NCBI RefSeq assembly: GCF_900112315.1
Contig: NZ_FOLL01000011.1
Coordinates: 90,669-154,668 of the forward strand
Direction: 5' to 3'
DNA: 64,000 nt
Origin: Parapedobacter composti
GTDB taxonomy: Bacteria > Bacteroidota > Bacteroidia > Sphingobacteriales > Sphingobacteriaceae
Shown here: positions 45,579 through 54,657 of the stretch, piece by piece
Position numbering within the stretch: position 1 is the stretch's first letter
Layout: every line of letters begins with the position of its first letter
Made by a program: the position numbers and the translations under genes
Notes under the pieces: generated by a model
Seen by the model: only the letters and a program-made list of their open reading frames with translations
Told to the model about the DNA's origin: nothing
The model's database searches: none

Positions 45579-45935
45579 ATGCAGACATTACTCATCATAT
45601 TGATCATTCTGGCAAGCGTGCTGTTGTCTTTTCTGGTGCTTATCCAAAACCCCAAAGGCGGTGGCTTGGCTGCCGGATTTTCTGGCGGTGCCAACCTGAT
45701 GGGGGTAAAACGTACCGGAGATATCCTGGAAAAGGGCACTTGGATACTTGTTGGTGCAATTATGTTGTTTTCATTGGTGATGAATGTCATGGAGCCATCT
45801 GCCGGTTCCGGAGGCAGCGGCTTGTCTGACCGGATTACGCCTACTGCGGCCCCGGCGCCGTCATCTCCATTGGCCCCTGTGGCATCGGATACGGCCCGGG
45901 AAGCCCCGGCATCAGTAACAGATACCGCTCAATAA
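45579..45935 (+). CDS. secG: Protein-export membrane protein SecG
   Basis: A 118-residue protein with two transmembrane helices (about 4-22 and 54-71). Between them lies the SecG loop L-I-Q-N-P-K-G-G-G-L-A-A-G-F-S-G-G, which is diagnostic. The C-terminal ~45 residues form a Ser/Pro/Ala-rich tail, longer than in E. coli. SecG assists SecYE in preprotein translocation. It ends the miaB-to-secG run and is followed by a terminator. Confidence 0.94.
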   Translation: MQTLLIILIILASVLLSFLVLIQNPKGGGLAAGFSGGANLMGVKRTGDILEKGTWILVGAIMLFSLVMNVMEPSAGSGGSGLSDRITPTAAPAPSSPLAPVASDTAREAPASVTDTAQ

Positions 45936-45958
45936 TAGCCATCAGTATAGACGGATAT

Positions 45959-45998
45959 AATGGCTCCCTGAAAACCGGGGAGCCATTATGTTTTCTGC
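45959..45998 (+). terminator. Intrinsic terminator after secG
   Basis: AATGGCTCCC (45959-45968) pairs with GGGAGCCATT (45978-45987), a ten-base-pair stem with a nine-base loop, followed by ATGTTTTCT. It ends the secG transcript 23 bases after the stop. Confidence 0.8.
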
Positions 45999-46046
45999 CA
46001 ATTACTGACATCATGACACTCCCGTGGCCGGGGAACCCTCCCGAAG

Positions 46047-46099
46047 GTTGCCACCAAAATGAAAAATTGGCAACGATAAAGCGAAATGAAAAGTTGGCA
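46047..46099 (+). promoter_or_regulatory. Candidate operator repeats upstream of groESL
   Basis: GTTGCCA (46047-46053) and TGGCAAC (46068-46074) are a perfect inverted repeat with 14 bases between. A 16-base direct repeat, AAATGAAAAATTGGCA (46057-46072) and a copy with one change at 46084-46099, adds a third TTGGCA half-site. The elements lie 70-120 bases before groES. This is not the CIRCE element. A stress regulator binding here is inferred. Confidence 0.45.
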
Positions 46100-46169
46100 T
46101 AGTTGATGAAGTATGCGAGCTGGAAAAAAATTAAAACACATTAATAATACGTATTAAATAAAATCAATT

Positions 46170-46445
46170 ATGGCATTAAGTATTAAACCTATCGGAGACA
46201 GGGTAGTGGTGGAAGCCGCTCCTGCTGAGGAAAAGACCGCGTCTGGTATCTACATTCCGGATACTGCTAAAGAAAAGCCGCAACGTGGAACCGTAGTGGC
46301 AGTTGGCGCAGGTAAAGCCGATGAGCCTTTAACTGTAAAGGTAGGCGACCAAGTGTTGTATGGCAAATATGCCGGCACCGAAATCACTTACGAAGGGAAA
46401 GAGTACTTAATCATGAAGGAATCCGATATTTATGCCATTGTTTAA
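46170..46445 (+). CDS. groES: Co-chaperonin GroES
   Basis: A 91-residue Hsp10 with the family pattern I-K-P-I-G-D-R-V-V near 5-13, the mobile loop [11 protein letters not shown] near 20-30, and a C-terminal strand ending S-D-I-Y-A-I-V. It caps the GroEL chamber during protein folding. groEL starts 68 bases downstream. The 234-base gap upstream carries repeated TTGGCA half-sites rather than CIRCE. Confidence 0.98.
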   Translation: MALSIKPIGDRVVVEAAPAEEKTASGIYIPDTAKEKPQRGTVVAVGAGKADEPLTVKVGDQVLYGKYAGTEITYEGKEYLIMKESDIYAIV

Positions 46446-46513
46446 GGCATATCGGTAGTAAGCGTATTTTCTCCGTAAGTATTGGGTAACTAAATCTCAA
46501 ATTATTAACAAAC

Positions 46514-48154
46514 ATGGCAAAGCAAGTAAAGTATAATGTGGAAGCACGTGACGCACTCAAGAGGGGTGTAGACACGTTGGCAAATGCAGTGAAGGTAACA
46601 TTGGGTCCGCGCGGCCGTAATGTCATCATCGAAAAAAAATTCGGGTCACCTTCTATCACTAAAGACGGTGTTACCGTAGCGAAAGAAATTGAATTGAAGG
46701 ATGCACTTGAGAACATGGGTGCCCAGATGGTTAAAGAAGTTGCTTCCAAAACTGCCGATCAAGCGGGTGACGGAACAACTACCGCTACGGTATTGGCGCA
46801 AGCCATCATCGCTCCCGGGTTGAAGAGCGTTGCCGCTGGTGCTAATCCAATGGACTTGAAGCGCGGTATTGACAAAGCCGTTGCTGCTGTGGTAGAAGAC
46901 CTGCAAAAACAATCCAAAACCGTAGGCGAAGACAATAACAAAATCAAACAAGTAGCCAGCATCTCTGCCAACAACGATGAAGTAATCGGTGCATTGATTG
47001 CCGAAGCTATGGAAAAAGTAGGCAAAGACGGTGTAATCACCGTAGAGGAAGCCAAAGGTACTGAAACCGAGGTGAAAACCGTAGAAGGTATGCAGTTTGA
47101 CCGCGGTTACCTGTCGCCTTACTTTGTGACCAATACAGACAAAATGGAAGCCGAGCTGGAAAGCCCTTACATTCTGATTTACGATAAGAAAATCAGCAAC
47201 ATGAAGGAGTTGCTTCCTATTCTGGAGAAACAAGTACAAACCGGCAAGCCTTTACTGATCATCGCTGAGGATTTGGACGGCGAAGCTTTGGCTACGTTGG
47301 TTGTAAACAAAATCCGCGGCTCACTGAAAGTGGCTGCCGTGAAAGCTCCTGGATTCGGCGATCGCCGCAAAGCCATGCTGGAAGATATTGCTATCCTCAC
47401 CGGTGGCACCGTTATCTCAGAAGAACGTGGCTTCAAATTGGAGAATGCAGACCTTACTTACTTGGGACAGGCCGAGAAAGTGGTTGTGGACAAAGACAAT
47501 ACCACCATCATCAACGGTTCAGGCAATCCTGAGGACATCAAAGGCCGCGTAAACCAAATCAAGGCGCAAATCGAAACCACTACATCCGACTACGACCGCG
47601 AAAAACTGCAAGAGCGGTTGGCTAAACTGGCCGGAGGGGTAGCTGTATTGTACGTAGGTGCCGCTACTGAAGTGGAAATGAAAGAGAAAAAAGATCGCGT
47701 GGACGATGCGCTGCACGCTACCCGCGCTGCGGTAGAAGAAGGTATCGTTGCCGGCGGTGGTGTAGCCTTTATCCGTGCCGGAGAGGCATTGAAAGACCTC
47801 AAAGGTGCCAATGAAGACGAGAACATCGGTATCGACATCGTGCGCCGGGCCATTGAGGAGCCGTTGCGTCAGATCTGCAACAACGCTGGTATCGAAGGTG
47901 CCATTGTGGTGCAAAAAGTGAAAGAAGGAGAGGCAGATTTTGGTTACAACGCACGCACAGGGGATTATGAGAACCTGATCGGCGCTGGTGTAATTGACCC
48001 GACCAAGGTGTCTCGCGTTGCACTTGAAAACGCAGCTTCTATCGCTTCTATGCTGTTGACTACCGAGTGTGTGTTGGCAGACGAACCGGAAGATGAAAAA
48101 GCTGCCGGTGCAGGTGCTCCCCCGATGGGCGGAGGCATGGGCGGAATGATGTAA
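46514..48154 (+). CDS. groEL: Chaperonin GroEL
   Basis: A 546-residue Hsp60 with the ATP-site motif G-D-G-T-T-T-A near 86-92, the family signature [12 protein letters not shown] near 403-414, and the flexible G-G-M-G-G-M-M tail. Length and all landmarks are standard. Codon use is the most biased in the window (many AAA, GAA and GTA codons), which fits high expression. It is followed by a strong terminator. Confidence 0.99.
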   Translation: MAKQVKYNVEARDALKRGVDTLANAVKVTLGPRGRNVIIEKKFGSPSITKDGVTVAKEIELKDALENMGAQMVKEVASKTADQAGDGTTTATVLAQAIIAPGLKSVAAGANPMDLKRGIDKAVAAVVEDLQKQSKTVGEDNNKIKQVASISANNDEVIGALIAEAMEKVGKDGVITVEEAKGTETEVKTVEGMQFDRGYLSPYFVTNTDKMEAELESPYILIYDKKISNMKELLPILEKQVQTGKPLLIIAEDLDGEALATLVVNKIRGSLKVAAVKAPGFGDRRKAMLEDIAILTGGTVISEERGFKLENADLTYLGQAEKVVVDKDNTTIINGSGNPEDIKGRVNQIKAQIETTTSDYDREKLQERLAKLAGGVAVLYVGAATEVEMKEKKDRVDDALHATRAAVEEGIVAGGGVAFIRAGEALKDLKGANEDENIGIDIVRRAIEEPLRQICNNAGIEGAIVVQKVKEGEADFGYNARTGDYENLIGAGVIDPTKVSRVALENAASIASMLLTTECVLADEPEDEKAAGAGAPPMGGGMGGMM

Positions 48155-48185
48155 TCATTGCCCTGTCAGGGACTATCATATACGC

Positions 48186-48221
48186 AAAACCGGTACATCG
48201 TTGGATGTACCGGTTTTTTTT
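48186..48221 (+). terminator. Intrinsic terminator of groESL
   Basis: A 14-base-pair perfect stem (48186-48199 with 48204-48217), a GTTG loop and a T-run to 48221. It lies 32 bases past the groEL stop and touches the stop codon of the convergent MazG-like gene. Confidence 0.93.
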
Positions 48222-48552
48222 ACCCCTTTTTCAACTTCTCATTATTTCGGTGCCGGTCGGCATCCCGGATGTTTTTCTTTTCGAGATTTTTGGTGAGTGC
48301 ATCAGTTAGGTCGATGCCCGTTTGGTTGGCCAGGCATATCAACACAAACAGCACATCGGCCATTTCATCCGCCAGGTTTACTTGTTCATCCGACCTCTTA
48401 AAAGATTGCTCACCATATTTACGGGCCATGATGCGGGCCACCTCGCCCACCTCTTCCATCAGGATGGCCGTGTTGGTCAGCTCATTGAAATAACGTATCC
48501 CGGTGGTGTTTATCCACTTATCTACTTGTTCCTGTGCTTCTTTGATAGTCAT
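48220..48552 (-). CDS. MazG-like nucleotide pyrophosphohydrolase
   Basis: A 110-residue all-helical protein with the MazG-type metal-binding motif: E-E-V-G-E near 34-38 and, ~28 residues on, D-E-M-A-D-V near 63-68. Single-domain members hydrolyse dNTPs or (deoxy)nucleoside triphosphates to monophosphates, a house-cleaning role. The C-terminus is Lys/Arg/Asp-rich. It follows dtd by 16 bases on the same strand, so both cleaning enzymes are probably co-expressed. Confidence 0.9.
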   Translation of the reverse strand: MTIKEAQEQVDKWINTTGIRYFNELTNTAILMEEVGEVARIMARKYGEQSFKRSDEQVNLADEMADVLFVLICLANQTGIDLTDALTKNLEKKNIRDADRHRNNEKLKKG

Positions 48553-48568
48553 TTTCGGTAAATGGTGG

Positions 48569-49027
48569 TTAGTGATTGTCTTTGTCTTTCGTATCCATAA
48601 TGATGGTTACGGGCCCGTCATTGATGAGTGAAATTTTCATGTCGGCGCCGAATTGTCCGGTCGCAATAGGTTTGCCCAAGAGGCCCGTTAGATGGGCTAT
48701 CATTGTCTCATATACCGGAATGGCATAGGCCGGCTTTGCCGCACGGATAAAGGAAGGGCGGTTACCTTTTTTGGTCTGCGCGAAGAGCGTGAACTGGGAA
48801 ATCAGCAAGATACCGCCCTGAACATCCTGTATGGATCTATTCATGAGTCCGTTTTCATCACTGAACACTCGCAGGTTGGCTATTTTCTGGGCCAACCAGT
48901 TGATGTCTTCATCGCCATCAGCCTCTTCTATACCCAATAAAACCAGAAGTCCATGTCCGATAGCCCCTGTGATATGGCCTTCAACCGTGCAGGAGGCTTC
49001 GGATACCCGTTGGATAACCGCCCTCAT
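48569..49027 (-). CDS. dtd: D-aminoacyl-tRNA deacylase
   Basis: A 152-residue DTD that hydrolyses D-amino acids and glycine mischarged on tRNA. It opens M-R-A-V-I-Q-R-V-S-E-A, carries the active-site S-Q-F-T-L-F-A near 78-84 and the C-terminal N-D-G-P-V-T cross-subunit motif near 138-143. Length is normal. It lies between the sugar dehydrogenase and the MazG-like gene on the minus strand. Confidence 0.97.
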   Translation of the reverse strand: MRAVIQRVSEASCTVEGHITGAIGHGLLVLLGIEEADGDEDINWLAQKIANLRVFSDENGLMNRSIQDVQGGILLISQFTLFAQTKKGNRPSFIRAAKPAYAIPVYETMIAHLTGLLGKPIATGQFGADMKISLINDGPVTIIMDTKDKDNH

Positions 49028-49044
49028 CTATATCAATAACACGC

Positions 49045-50283
49045 TTAGTTGCCAATCCGGTATAACCGACCGGCGTCGGTGACCGCGTAGAGCGCTCCAT
49101 CTTTACCTTGCTGCACATCGCGGAACCGTTGTGCTTCGTTGGTAAGCAGTCGCTCTTCGCCCACCACCTTGTTGTCTTCAATAACCAGCCGCGCAATGTG
49201 CACGCCGCTCAGGGCGGCAACGAACAAGTTATTTTCCCATTCGGGGATGGCATTGCCGCTGTAAAATGTCATGCCGCTGGGTGAAATGACCGGATCCCAA
49301 TAATATACGGGTTGTTCCAGTCCGTCTTGGTGTTGGATAGCGTCGCCAATTTTATCCCCTTTGTATTCGATGCCGTATGTAATAGTGGGCCAACCATAAT
49401 TCTTGCCGGGTTCGATGCGGTTAATTTCATCACCACCCCGTGGGCCGAATTCATTCTCCCACAAGTCGCCCGTAACCGGATGGAACGCCAGTCCCTGTAC
49501 GTTGCGGTGGCCATACGAGTATATCTCTGGCCGTGCGTCGTTTCTACCCTCAAAAGGATTTCCCGGAGCCGGTTTGCCTTCGGGTGTGATACGGACGATT
49601 TTGCCCAGTGCGGAATTAAGATCCTGTGCTTGGGGGCGGGTAACGATGTCTGAACGTTCACCTGTGCTTACGAAGATGTTCCCTGTCTTGTCAAAGAGCA
49701 GGCGTGAACCATAATGCAGGTTGCTTTTATGGGCTGGCGTAGCCCGGTAAATCACCGTTGCGTTCTCGACGGATTTTTCGTCGTCGGCCAATTTGCCTTT
49801 GGCAACGGCAGTCTGCGTGCCTTGGGGCGTATCTTCCGAAAACGACCAGTAGACCGTCCGGTTGCTGTTGAAGTCAGGGTCAATGGTAATGCCCAGCAAA
49901 CCACCCTGGCCCGCGTCATTCACTTTAGGCAGTCCCGTAATGGGAGCGCTTACCGTACCTTCTGGCGTAGCTAACCGCAGGGTACCGCCCTTTTCCGTAA
50001 TTAAAAGCCTTCCATCGGGCAGTACAGCGATGCCCCATGGCCTGCGCAGATCTTCGCTCAAGACCTTCACGTCATACGGCGTAGTCGTTTTTACGCCCGG
50101 TGCGCGCGTCTGTCCCTGAAAGGCCGGTTTATAGTCTGTGTTGGGATCTTTGGTTTCCACCGGTGCATAGGTGGAGTCTGCCGGGCGGTTATCTTGGTTC
50201 CCGTTGGGCGTGGATGAATTGCACGAGGAGAACATCAATGCCAGCCCGGCGAATATTCCTGCTGATTTTAACGTATGTTGCAT
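49045..50283 (-). CDS. PQQ-type sugar dehydrogenase (glucose/sorbosone family) lipoprotein
   Basis: A ~412-residue six-bladed-propeller dehydrogenase with lipobox M-F-S-S-C near residue 20. Landmarks are P-W-G-I-A-V-L-P-D-G-R-L-L near the N-terminal third and R-N-V-Q-G-L-A-F-H-P plus W-E-N-E-F-G-P-R-G-G-D-E in the middle, as in soluble aldose dehydrogenases. It would oxidise sugars in the periplasm with PQQ; no PQQ-synthesis genes are in the window. ATG at 50283 gives the lipoprotein signal. It follows the thiamine receptor gene by 75 bases and might share its transcript. Confidence 0.9.
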   Translation of the reverse strand: MQHTLKSAGIFAGLALMFSSCNSSTPNGNQDNRPADSTYAPVETKDPNTDYKPAFQGQTRAPGVKTTTPYDVKVLSEDLRRPWGIAVLPDGRLLITEKGGTLRLATPEGTVSAPITGLPKVNDAGQGGLLGITIDPDFNSNRTVYWSFSEDTPQGTQTAVAKGKLADDEKSVENATVIYRATPAHKSNLHYGSRLLFDKTGNIFVSTGERSDIVTRPQAQDLNSALGKIVRITPEGKPAPGNPFEGRNDARPEIYSYGHRNVQGLAFHPVTGDLWENEFGPRGGDEINRIEPGKNYGWPTITYGIEYKGDKIGDAIQHQDGLEQPVYYWDPVISPSGMTFYSGNAIPEWENNLFVAALSGVHIARLVIEDNKVVGEERLLTNEAQRFRDVQQGKDGALYAVTDAGRLYRIGN

Positions 50284-50358
50284 AGTGTTTTTTTCGCTAA
50301 AGGTAAACACATTTTTGGGATAATACCAATGGCCGCCGGTTATGTTTTTACAGCCTCA

Positions 50359-52824
50359 CTAAAATCTTACATGGAGTCCCAAAAGAAAATTGGTGGTAGC
50401 CTGTGGATAATAGAAATTGTAATCTACCCGATCGGTTTCAGAAAGGTAATAGCCCCAGGTGTAACCGTTAGCTGCATACTTTTCGTTGAACACGTTGTTC
50501 ACCAACAGCGTGAGCCCTACTTGCTTCAGTTTCCAGAAGGCTGTTTGGTATCCAAGCCGCAGGTGGTTCACGAAAAAACCATCGATACTACGGCTCTTAT
50601 TCCCGGTATTATCCAAGTATTGCCGAGATACGTATTTGCTCAATAGCGCCAGTTCCACCGCATCCCAGGGGTAGAAGCTGAGTTCGTTTGAAGCTACCCA
50701 ATCCGGAGAGAACGAAATGTCGGTAGTCTGGTAGAAGTTTTGTACATCGCCCACGACTTCGGTGAAGTCCTTGATTTTGTTCTGGCTATACGCCAGGGTA
50801 GCGCCCCAGGTAAACCAGCGTACAGGAGCCCACCTGCCGTCAAACTCTAATCCAATGCGGTAGCTATCGTCCACATTGGTACGCAGGGCAGTCCCTACAT
50901 CATTGAGTTGCCCGGTAAGCACCAGTTGGTTTTTGTACAGCATGGCATACCCGTTGAGTCCCACATTGAAGCGCGGTGTACGGAGGCGGTAGCCCGCTTC
51001 GATGTTATGCAGCCGTTCGGGCTTCGGTGTCTGTCCTACGGGCCAGTCGGTAAAGTCACTGCGCACAGGCTCCTTGTTGGCCATGGCATAGGAAGCATAT
51101 ACATTGCTTGACGTAGACAATTGGTAGGTAAGGCCTGCTTTGGGATTAAAAAAGCCGAATGTTGCATCCTGTGTGATATCACGGAGGTCGTTATCAATAC
51201 CGGTAATGGCGTAGTCGATATATCGGTATTGGACGTCAGCAAAAAACGACCAATTGTTCAATTGATACAATGCTTTTAGGTACGTGTTGAAGTCTTTTTT
51301 GGTGGCATCGCCATCATAATAACGGTGGGCCGTTGTAAACGATCCGCTGGTGGCCGGTGAATACGATGCGGTGCTGAATAATGGGTGCCGTGACCAGACG
51401 ATGTCGCCATAATGTCCGCCTTTGTATTCGTTGTAAGCTCCGCCCCAGGTCAGTTCTAACCCGTTGGTATTGTCATAGACCAATGAATACGTTGCTCCAT
51501 AAAAGTGGTTGTCCAGCCACCGTTGCCGTACAAGGTCTGTTGCCGCTACGGTACCTTCGTTCACCTCGATGGGCTGCAGGCCGTAGTCCGCATAAGCGTC
51601 ATTGTCGCGGAATTGTTCATAATAACCTTTGCCACGGGTATAGTGGAGCGCGGTATTCAAGGTTAGCCTGTTATGAAGCGCTGACGAAAACAGCAGCTGA
51701 TAATGGGTCTGCTGATAATTATCGGTTTCGTTGTCATACAGGTATTTGTTGTAGCGACGGTCAGCGCGCAGCAGATTTTCGATTTCATATTCCGTGAGTC
51801 CATCGTCAGCAGCATACGCGCGCATGGCGTCTACATCACCGGTAAGCCGCGATTCTGGTGTTCCATACCATGCCTGGTAGGTTTTTTCCCTGCCGCCGAA
51901 CACGTTTGCCCTGAGTAAGCTGTTCCGGCCATGCCAGGCGCCCGAAAGGAAAAACGACTGCAGGTCCGATGCCGCTCTATCGATATACCCGTCGCTTTGG
52001 ATGCGCGACAAGCGGCCATCAAAGCTGTATTGTCCGTCAATAAGCCCTGTACCCAATCTCAACGTGTTTTTCCATGAATTATACGATCCGAAGGAATTAT
52101 CCAGCTCCGCATACGCTTCTTCGTTGAGTGTGTTAGTCTGGATATTAAGGCTGGCGCCGAAAGCCCCCGCACCATTGGTGGAGGTTCCTACCCCGCGCTG
52201 AATCTGGATATTTTCGATAGAAGAGGCGAAGTCGGGCAGGTTAATGAAAAACGATCCCAAGCTCTCTGCGTCGTTAAGCGGTATGCCGTTAATCGTTACG
52301 TTGGTGCGTTGGCCGTCGCTGCCGCGAATGCGCATACTGGTATATCCTATGCCGGCCCCTGCATCGGATGAGATAACAACGCCCGGAGTCTGATCGAGCA
52401 GGTAAGGGATATCCTGGCCCAGGTTATTCTTGGCAATATCCGCTTTGCTGACGTTCTTGTAGGTCGTAGCTGTATTTTCGGCCGCCCGCGTGGCCTGTAC
52501 GACCACTTCATCGGTAAGCAGTGGGGCCCGTTCGAGCGAGAAATGGATGGTTTCATGGACAGGCACTGTTACTTGCCGTGCTTGGGGTGCATAGCCAAGG
52601 TGGCTTACCGCAACGGTATATGTGCCCGTATGGATGCCGCGGATGACCGCCTTGCCAGAGGCATCCGTCTGCCCTTGGTAAATGGTGCCGTCGAGTCGTA
52701 CCGAAACTCCCGGCAGCGGCCTGCCGTCAGCCGTATGGCGCACCTCCACCGTAATGTTTTGCTGCGCCGAGACAATACTCAGATGCGCGAAAAACGCAAT
52801 TCCTGCGAGTACATGTTTAATCAT
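50359..52824 (-). CDS. TonB-dependent receptor, TPP-riboswitch controlled (thiamine uptake)
   Basis: An 821-residue outer-membrane receptor: signal peptide (about 1-20), carboxypeptidase-like regulatory domain (about 23-100), plug (about 120-235, with M-R-I-R-G-S-D-G-Q-R-T-N-V-T-I-N-G-I-P-L-N in its family form) and a barrel ending L-G-L-H-V-R-F. The TPP riboswitch directly upstream shows that it is repressed by thiamine pyrophosphate, so thiamine or a derivative is the likely ligand. Bacteroidota with such receptors often have pnuT and a thiamine pyrophosphokinase next to it; neither is here. Sequence alone resembles siderophore/cobalamin receptors. Confidence 0.92.
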   Translation of the reverse strand: MIKHVLAGIAFFAHLSIVSAQQNITVEVRHTADGRPLPGVSVRLDGTIYQGQTDASGKAVIRGIHTGTYTVAVSHLGYAPQARQVTVPVHETIHFSLERAPLLTDEVVVQATRAAENTATTYKNVSKADIAKNNLGQDIPYLLDQTPGVVISSDAGAGIGYTSMRIRGSDGQRTNVTINGIPLNDAESLGSFFINLPDFASSIENIQIQRGVGTSTNGAGAFGASLNIQTNTLNEEAYAELDNSFGSYNSWKNTLRLGTGLIDGQYSFDGRLSRIQSDGYIDRAASDLQSFFLSGAWHGRNSLLRANVFGGREKTYQAWYGTPESRLTGDVDAMRAYAADDGLTEYEIENLLRADRRYNKYLYDNETDNYQQTHYQLLFSSALHNRLTLNTALHYTRGKGYYEQFRDNDAYADYGLQPIEVNEGTVAATDLVRQRWLDNHFYGATYSLVYDNTNGLELTWGGAYNEYKGGHYGDIVWSRHPLFSTASYSPATSGSFTTAHRYYDGDATKKDFNTYLKALYQLNNWSFFADVQYRYIDYAITGIDNDLRDITQDATFGFFNPKAGLTYQLSTSSNVYASYAMANKEPVRSDFTDWPVGQTPKPERLHNIEAGYRLRTPRFNVGLNGYAMLYKNQLVLTGQLNDVGTALRTNVDDSYRIGLEFDGRWAPVRWFTWGATLAYSQNKIKDFTEVVGDVQNFYQTTDISFSPDWVASNELSFYPWDAVELALLSKYVSRQYLDNTGNKSRSIDGFFVNHLRLGYQTAFWKLKQVGLTLLVNNVFNEKYAANGYTWGYYLSETDRVDYNFYYPQATTNFLLGLHVRF

Positions 52825-52882
52825 TTTATTGTTGTAATTTTTTAGTTAAACATTGCTTCCATAAGGGGTTCATGGCAGCGCG

Positions 52883-53007
52883 ACAATTTAACTTTACCTT
52901 CCCTACGCCGGCATTATCCGGATCAGGTGCTTGGCGCCGCAGCGCCAATGGGTATAATCTCAGCCTTTGTTCGTGTTTGTCTGCAACAAACAAGGCACCC
53001 CTAAATG
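52883..53007 (-). ncRNA. TPP riboswitch (THI element)
   Basis: On the minus strand the conserved core is complete: GGGGTGCC near 52994-53001, the CTGAGA pyrimidine-sensing segment with ATACCC near 52950-52973, then ACCTGATCCGGATAATGCC (about 52911-52929) and GCGTAGGGAAGG (about 52898-52909). A variable hairpin built on GGCGC pairs separates the halves. It lies 60 bases before the TonB receptor ATG, so control is probably at translation or through a start-site hairpin; no clear terminator follows. Confidence 0.96.
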
Positions 53008-53074
53008 ACGGCCGCAAATGTAGGTGTTTTTTTGATGGCGGGCAAATATGTAGGAAATTTGACATTTTTGTGCC

Positions 53075-54133
53075 ATGGCATTTTCTGACGACATCATTGG
53101 TTGGTATGCGCAAAACAAGCGCGACCTTCCCTGGCGGCATACCAAAGATCCTTACGTTATTTGGCTTTCGGAGGTTATCCTGCAGCAGACCCGGGTAGAA
53201 CAGGGGCTTCCTTATTTTCATCGGTTCCTGCTGCATTATCCGAATGTACAGGCATTTGCCAACGCGCCTGAAGATGAATTGTTGATGCATTGGCAGGGGT
53301 TAGGTTATTATTCCAGGGCACGGAACATGCATAAGGCCGCCCGGGCGGTTGTTGCAGAACACGGGGGGGTGTTCCCTTCGCGGTATGCTGATCTGATTAA
53401 GCTGAAAGGCATCGGCGAGTATACCGCGGCGGCGATAGCGTCTTTTGCTGCCGATGAGCCGAAGGCGGTGGTGGATGGCAACGTGTTCCGGTTACTGGCC
53501 CGGTATTTCGGGATCGATACCCCCATCAATTCAACGAATGGAAAAAAACTTTTTTTCCAATTGGCCGAAGAGTTGCTCGATACAGGGCATCCGGGGCTTT
53601 ATAACCAAGGGGTGATGGAGTTTGGTGCGCTGCAATGCAGGCCCAAGAATCCTCGCTGCGGCAGTTGTGTACTCAGGTTGGATTGCAGGGCATTAAAGGA
53701 AGGTAGGGTGGACCAGTTGCCGGTTAAGCTGAAAGGAAAGGCCAGCCGGAACCGTTATTTCAACTACTTTATAGTGACGGAAGACGACCGGTTGCTAATG
53801 AATAAACGGGGCAAGGGCGATATTTGGGAAAATCTGTATGAGCTGCCCTTGATTGAGACGCCGCATGCGGTTACCGTGCAAGAACTTGAAAGCCGTGAAG
53901 AGGTCATCGCCTGTTTCGGTGAGCATGCGGCTTTGCAATTGGTTGCGGGCCCGGTAAAACATGTGCTGAGCCATCAAAACCTCTTTGCGCAGTTCGTTGC
54001 CGTGGGAGCACCGCAGATCCCCGATGGCAAAAAAATGCCGTGGAATTATGTTTTTATAAAAGATTTAGGTACATTAGCTAAACCGAAGCTTATTTATTCT
54101 TTTTTAAGAGATTATGGTTTAAATTATACCTAA
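53075..54133 (+). CDS. mutY: A/G-specific adenine glycosylase
   Basis: A 352-residue glycosylase that removes adenine paired with 8-oxoguanine. Catalytic Glu33 lies in S-E-V-I-L-Q-Q-T, the helix-hairpin-helix in L-K-G-I-G-E-Y-T-A near 110-118, and Asp134 in V-V-D-G-N-V. The [4Fe-4S] Cys are 188, 195, 198 and 204 with C-x6-C-x2-C-x5-C spacing. The C-terminal NUDIX-like domain that reads 8-oxoG follows (about 225-350). It is divergent from the riboswitch-receptor unit and ssb follows six bases later. Confidence 0.97.
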   Translation: MAFSDDIIGWYAQNKRDLPWRHTKDPYVIWLSEVILQQTRVEQGLPYFHRFLLHYPNVQAFANAPEDELLMHWQGLGYYSRARNMHKAARAVVAEHGGVFPSRYADLIKLKGIGEYTAAAIASFAADEPKAVVDGNVFRLLARYFGIDTPINSTNGKKLFFQLAEELLDTGHPGLYNQGVMEFGALQCRPKNPRCGSCVLRLDCRALKEGRVDQLPVKLKGKASRNRYFNYFIVTEDDRLLMNKRGKGDIWENLYELPLIETPHAVTVQELESREEVIACFGEHAALQLVAGPVKHVLSHQNLFAQFVAVGAPQIPDGKKMPWNYVFIKDLGTLAKPKLIYSFLRDYGLNYT

Positions 54134-54139
54134 ATTATT

Positions 54140-54610
54140 ATGTCAGGCATTAACAAAGTTATTTTAGTAGGCCACTTGGGAAAAGATCCGGAAATCCGTC
54201 ATCTGGAGGGGAACGTCACCGTCGCCAGTTTTCCATTGGCTACTTCGGAAATGTACAACAAAGATGGCCGTAAAGTGGAGCAGACTGAGTGGCATAACAT
54301 TGTAATGTGGCGAGGTTTGGCCGAGGTGGCGGCCAAATACCTGTTCAAAGGAAAGCTGGTATACGTAGAAGGCAAATTGCGCACGCGCACTTATGAAGAC
54401 AAAGAGGGTATCCGACGCTATACGACTGAAATAGTGGCTGAGAACTTTACATTGTTGGGCCGCCGGAGTGATTTTGAAACACCCAGCAACCAAGGCAGTT
54501 CGGCCAACCAAGAAAGCCCGGCAGAGCAAGCTTCAAAAAAAGCAGCCAATAATAGTGATAGCCAAGTTGATTTCAAGGAAAACGAAGGCGAGGAGGATGC
54601 CCTGTTTTAG
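54140..54610 (+). CDS. ssb: Single-stranded DNA-binding protein
   Basis: A 156-residue SSB. The OB fold covers about 1-110, opening M-S-G-I-N-K-V-I-L-V-G-H-L-G-K-D-P-E and including W-H-N-I-V-M-W and L-V-Y-V-E-G-K-L. The C-terminal ~45 residues are Ser/Gln/Asn-rich and end in the acidic tip G-E-E-D-A-L-F, which recruits partner proteins. The last residues differ slightly from the common D-x-P-F ending. It is close behind mutY. Confidence 0.96.
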   Translation: MSGINKVILVGHLGKDPEIRHLEGNVTVASFPLATSEMYNKDGRKVEQTEWHNIVMWRGLAEVAAKYLFKGKLVYVEGKLRTRTYEDKEGIRRYTTEIVAENFTLLGRRSDFETPSNQGSSANQESPAEQASKKAANNSDSQVDFKENEGEEDALF

Positions 54611-54644
54611 GAAGGGAAGGCGAGGCGCTGCTCAGAATTTTTCC

Positions 54645-54652
54645 TATCTTTG
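54645..54652 (+). promoter_or_regulatory. -7 box immediately before pheS
   Basis: TATCTTTG fits TAnnTTTG and ends five bases before the pheS ATG. With a start site about four bases past the box, the transcript would be leaderless or nearly so. No TTTG -33 element was found. Confidence 0.55.
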
Positions 54653-54657
54653 GCGTC

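Noticed and set aside
46030..46169. CIRCE or sigma-32-like control of groESL
   Set aside because: No TTAGCACTC-N9-GAGTGCTAA or close variant is present; only the TTGGCA repeats are seen.
46646..47239. Long antisense open frame (197 codons) inside groEL
   Set aside because: It is a by-product of the biased groEL codon use; it has no start context and a His/Phe/Leu-rich composition unlike a real protein.
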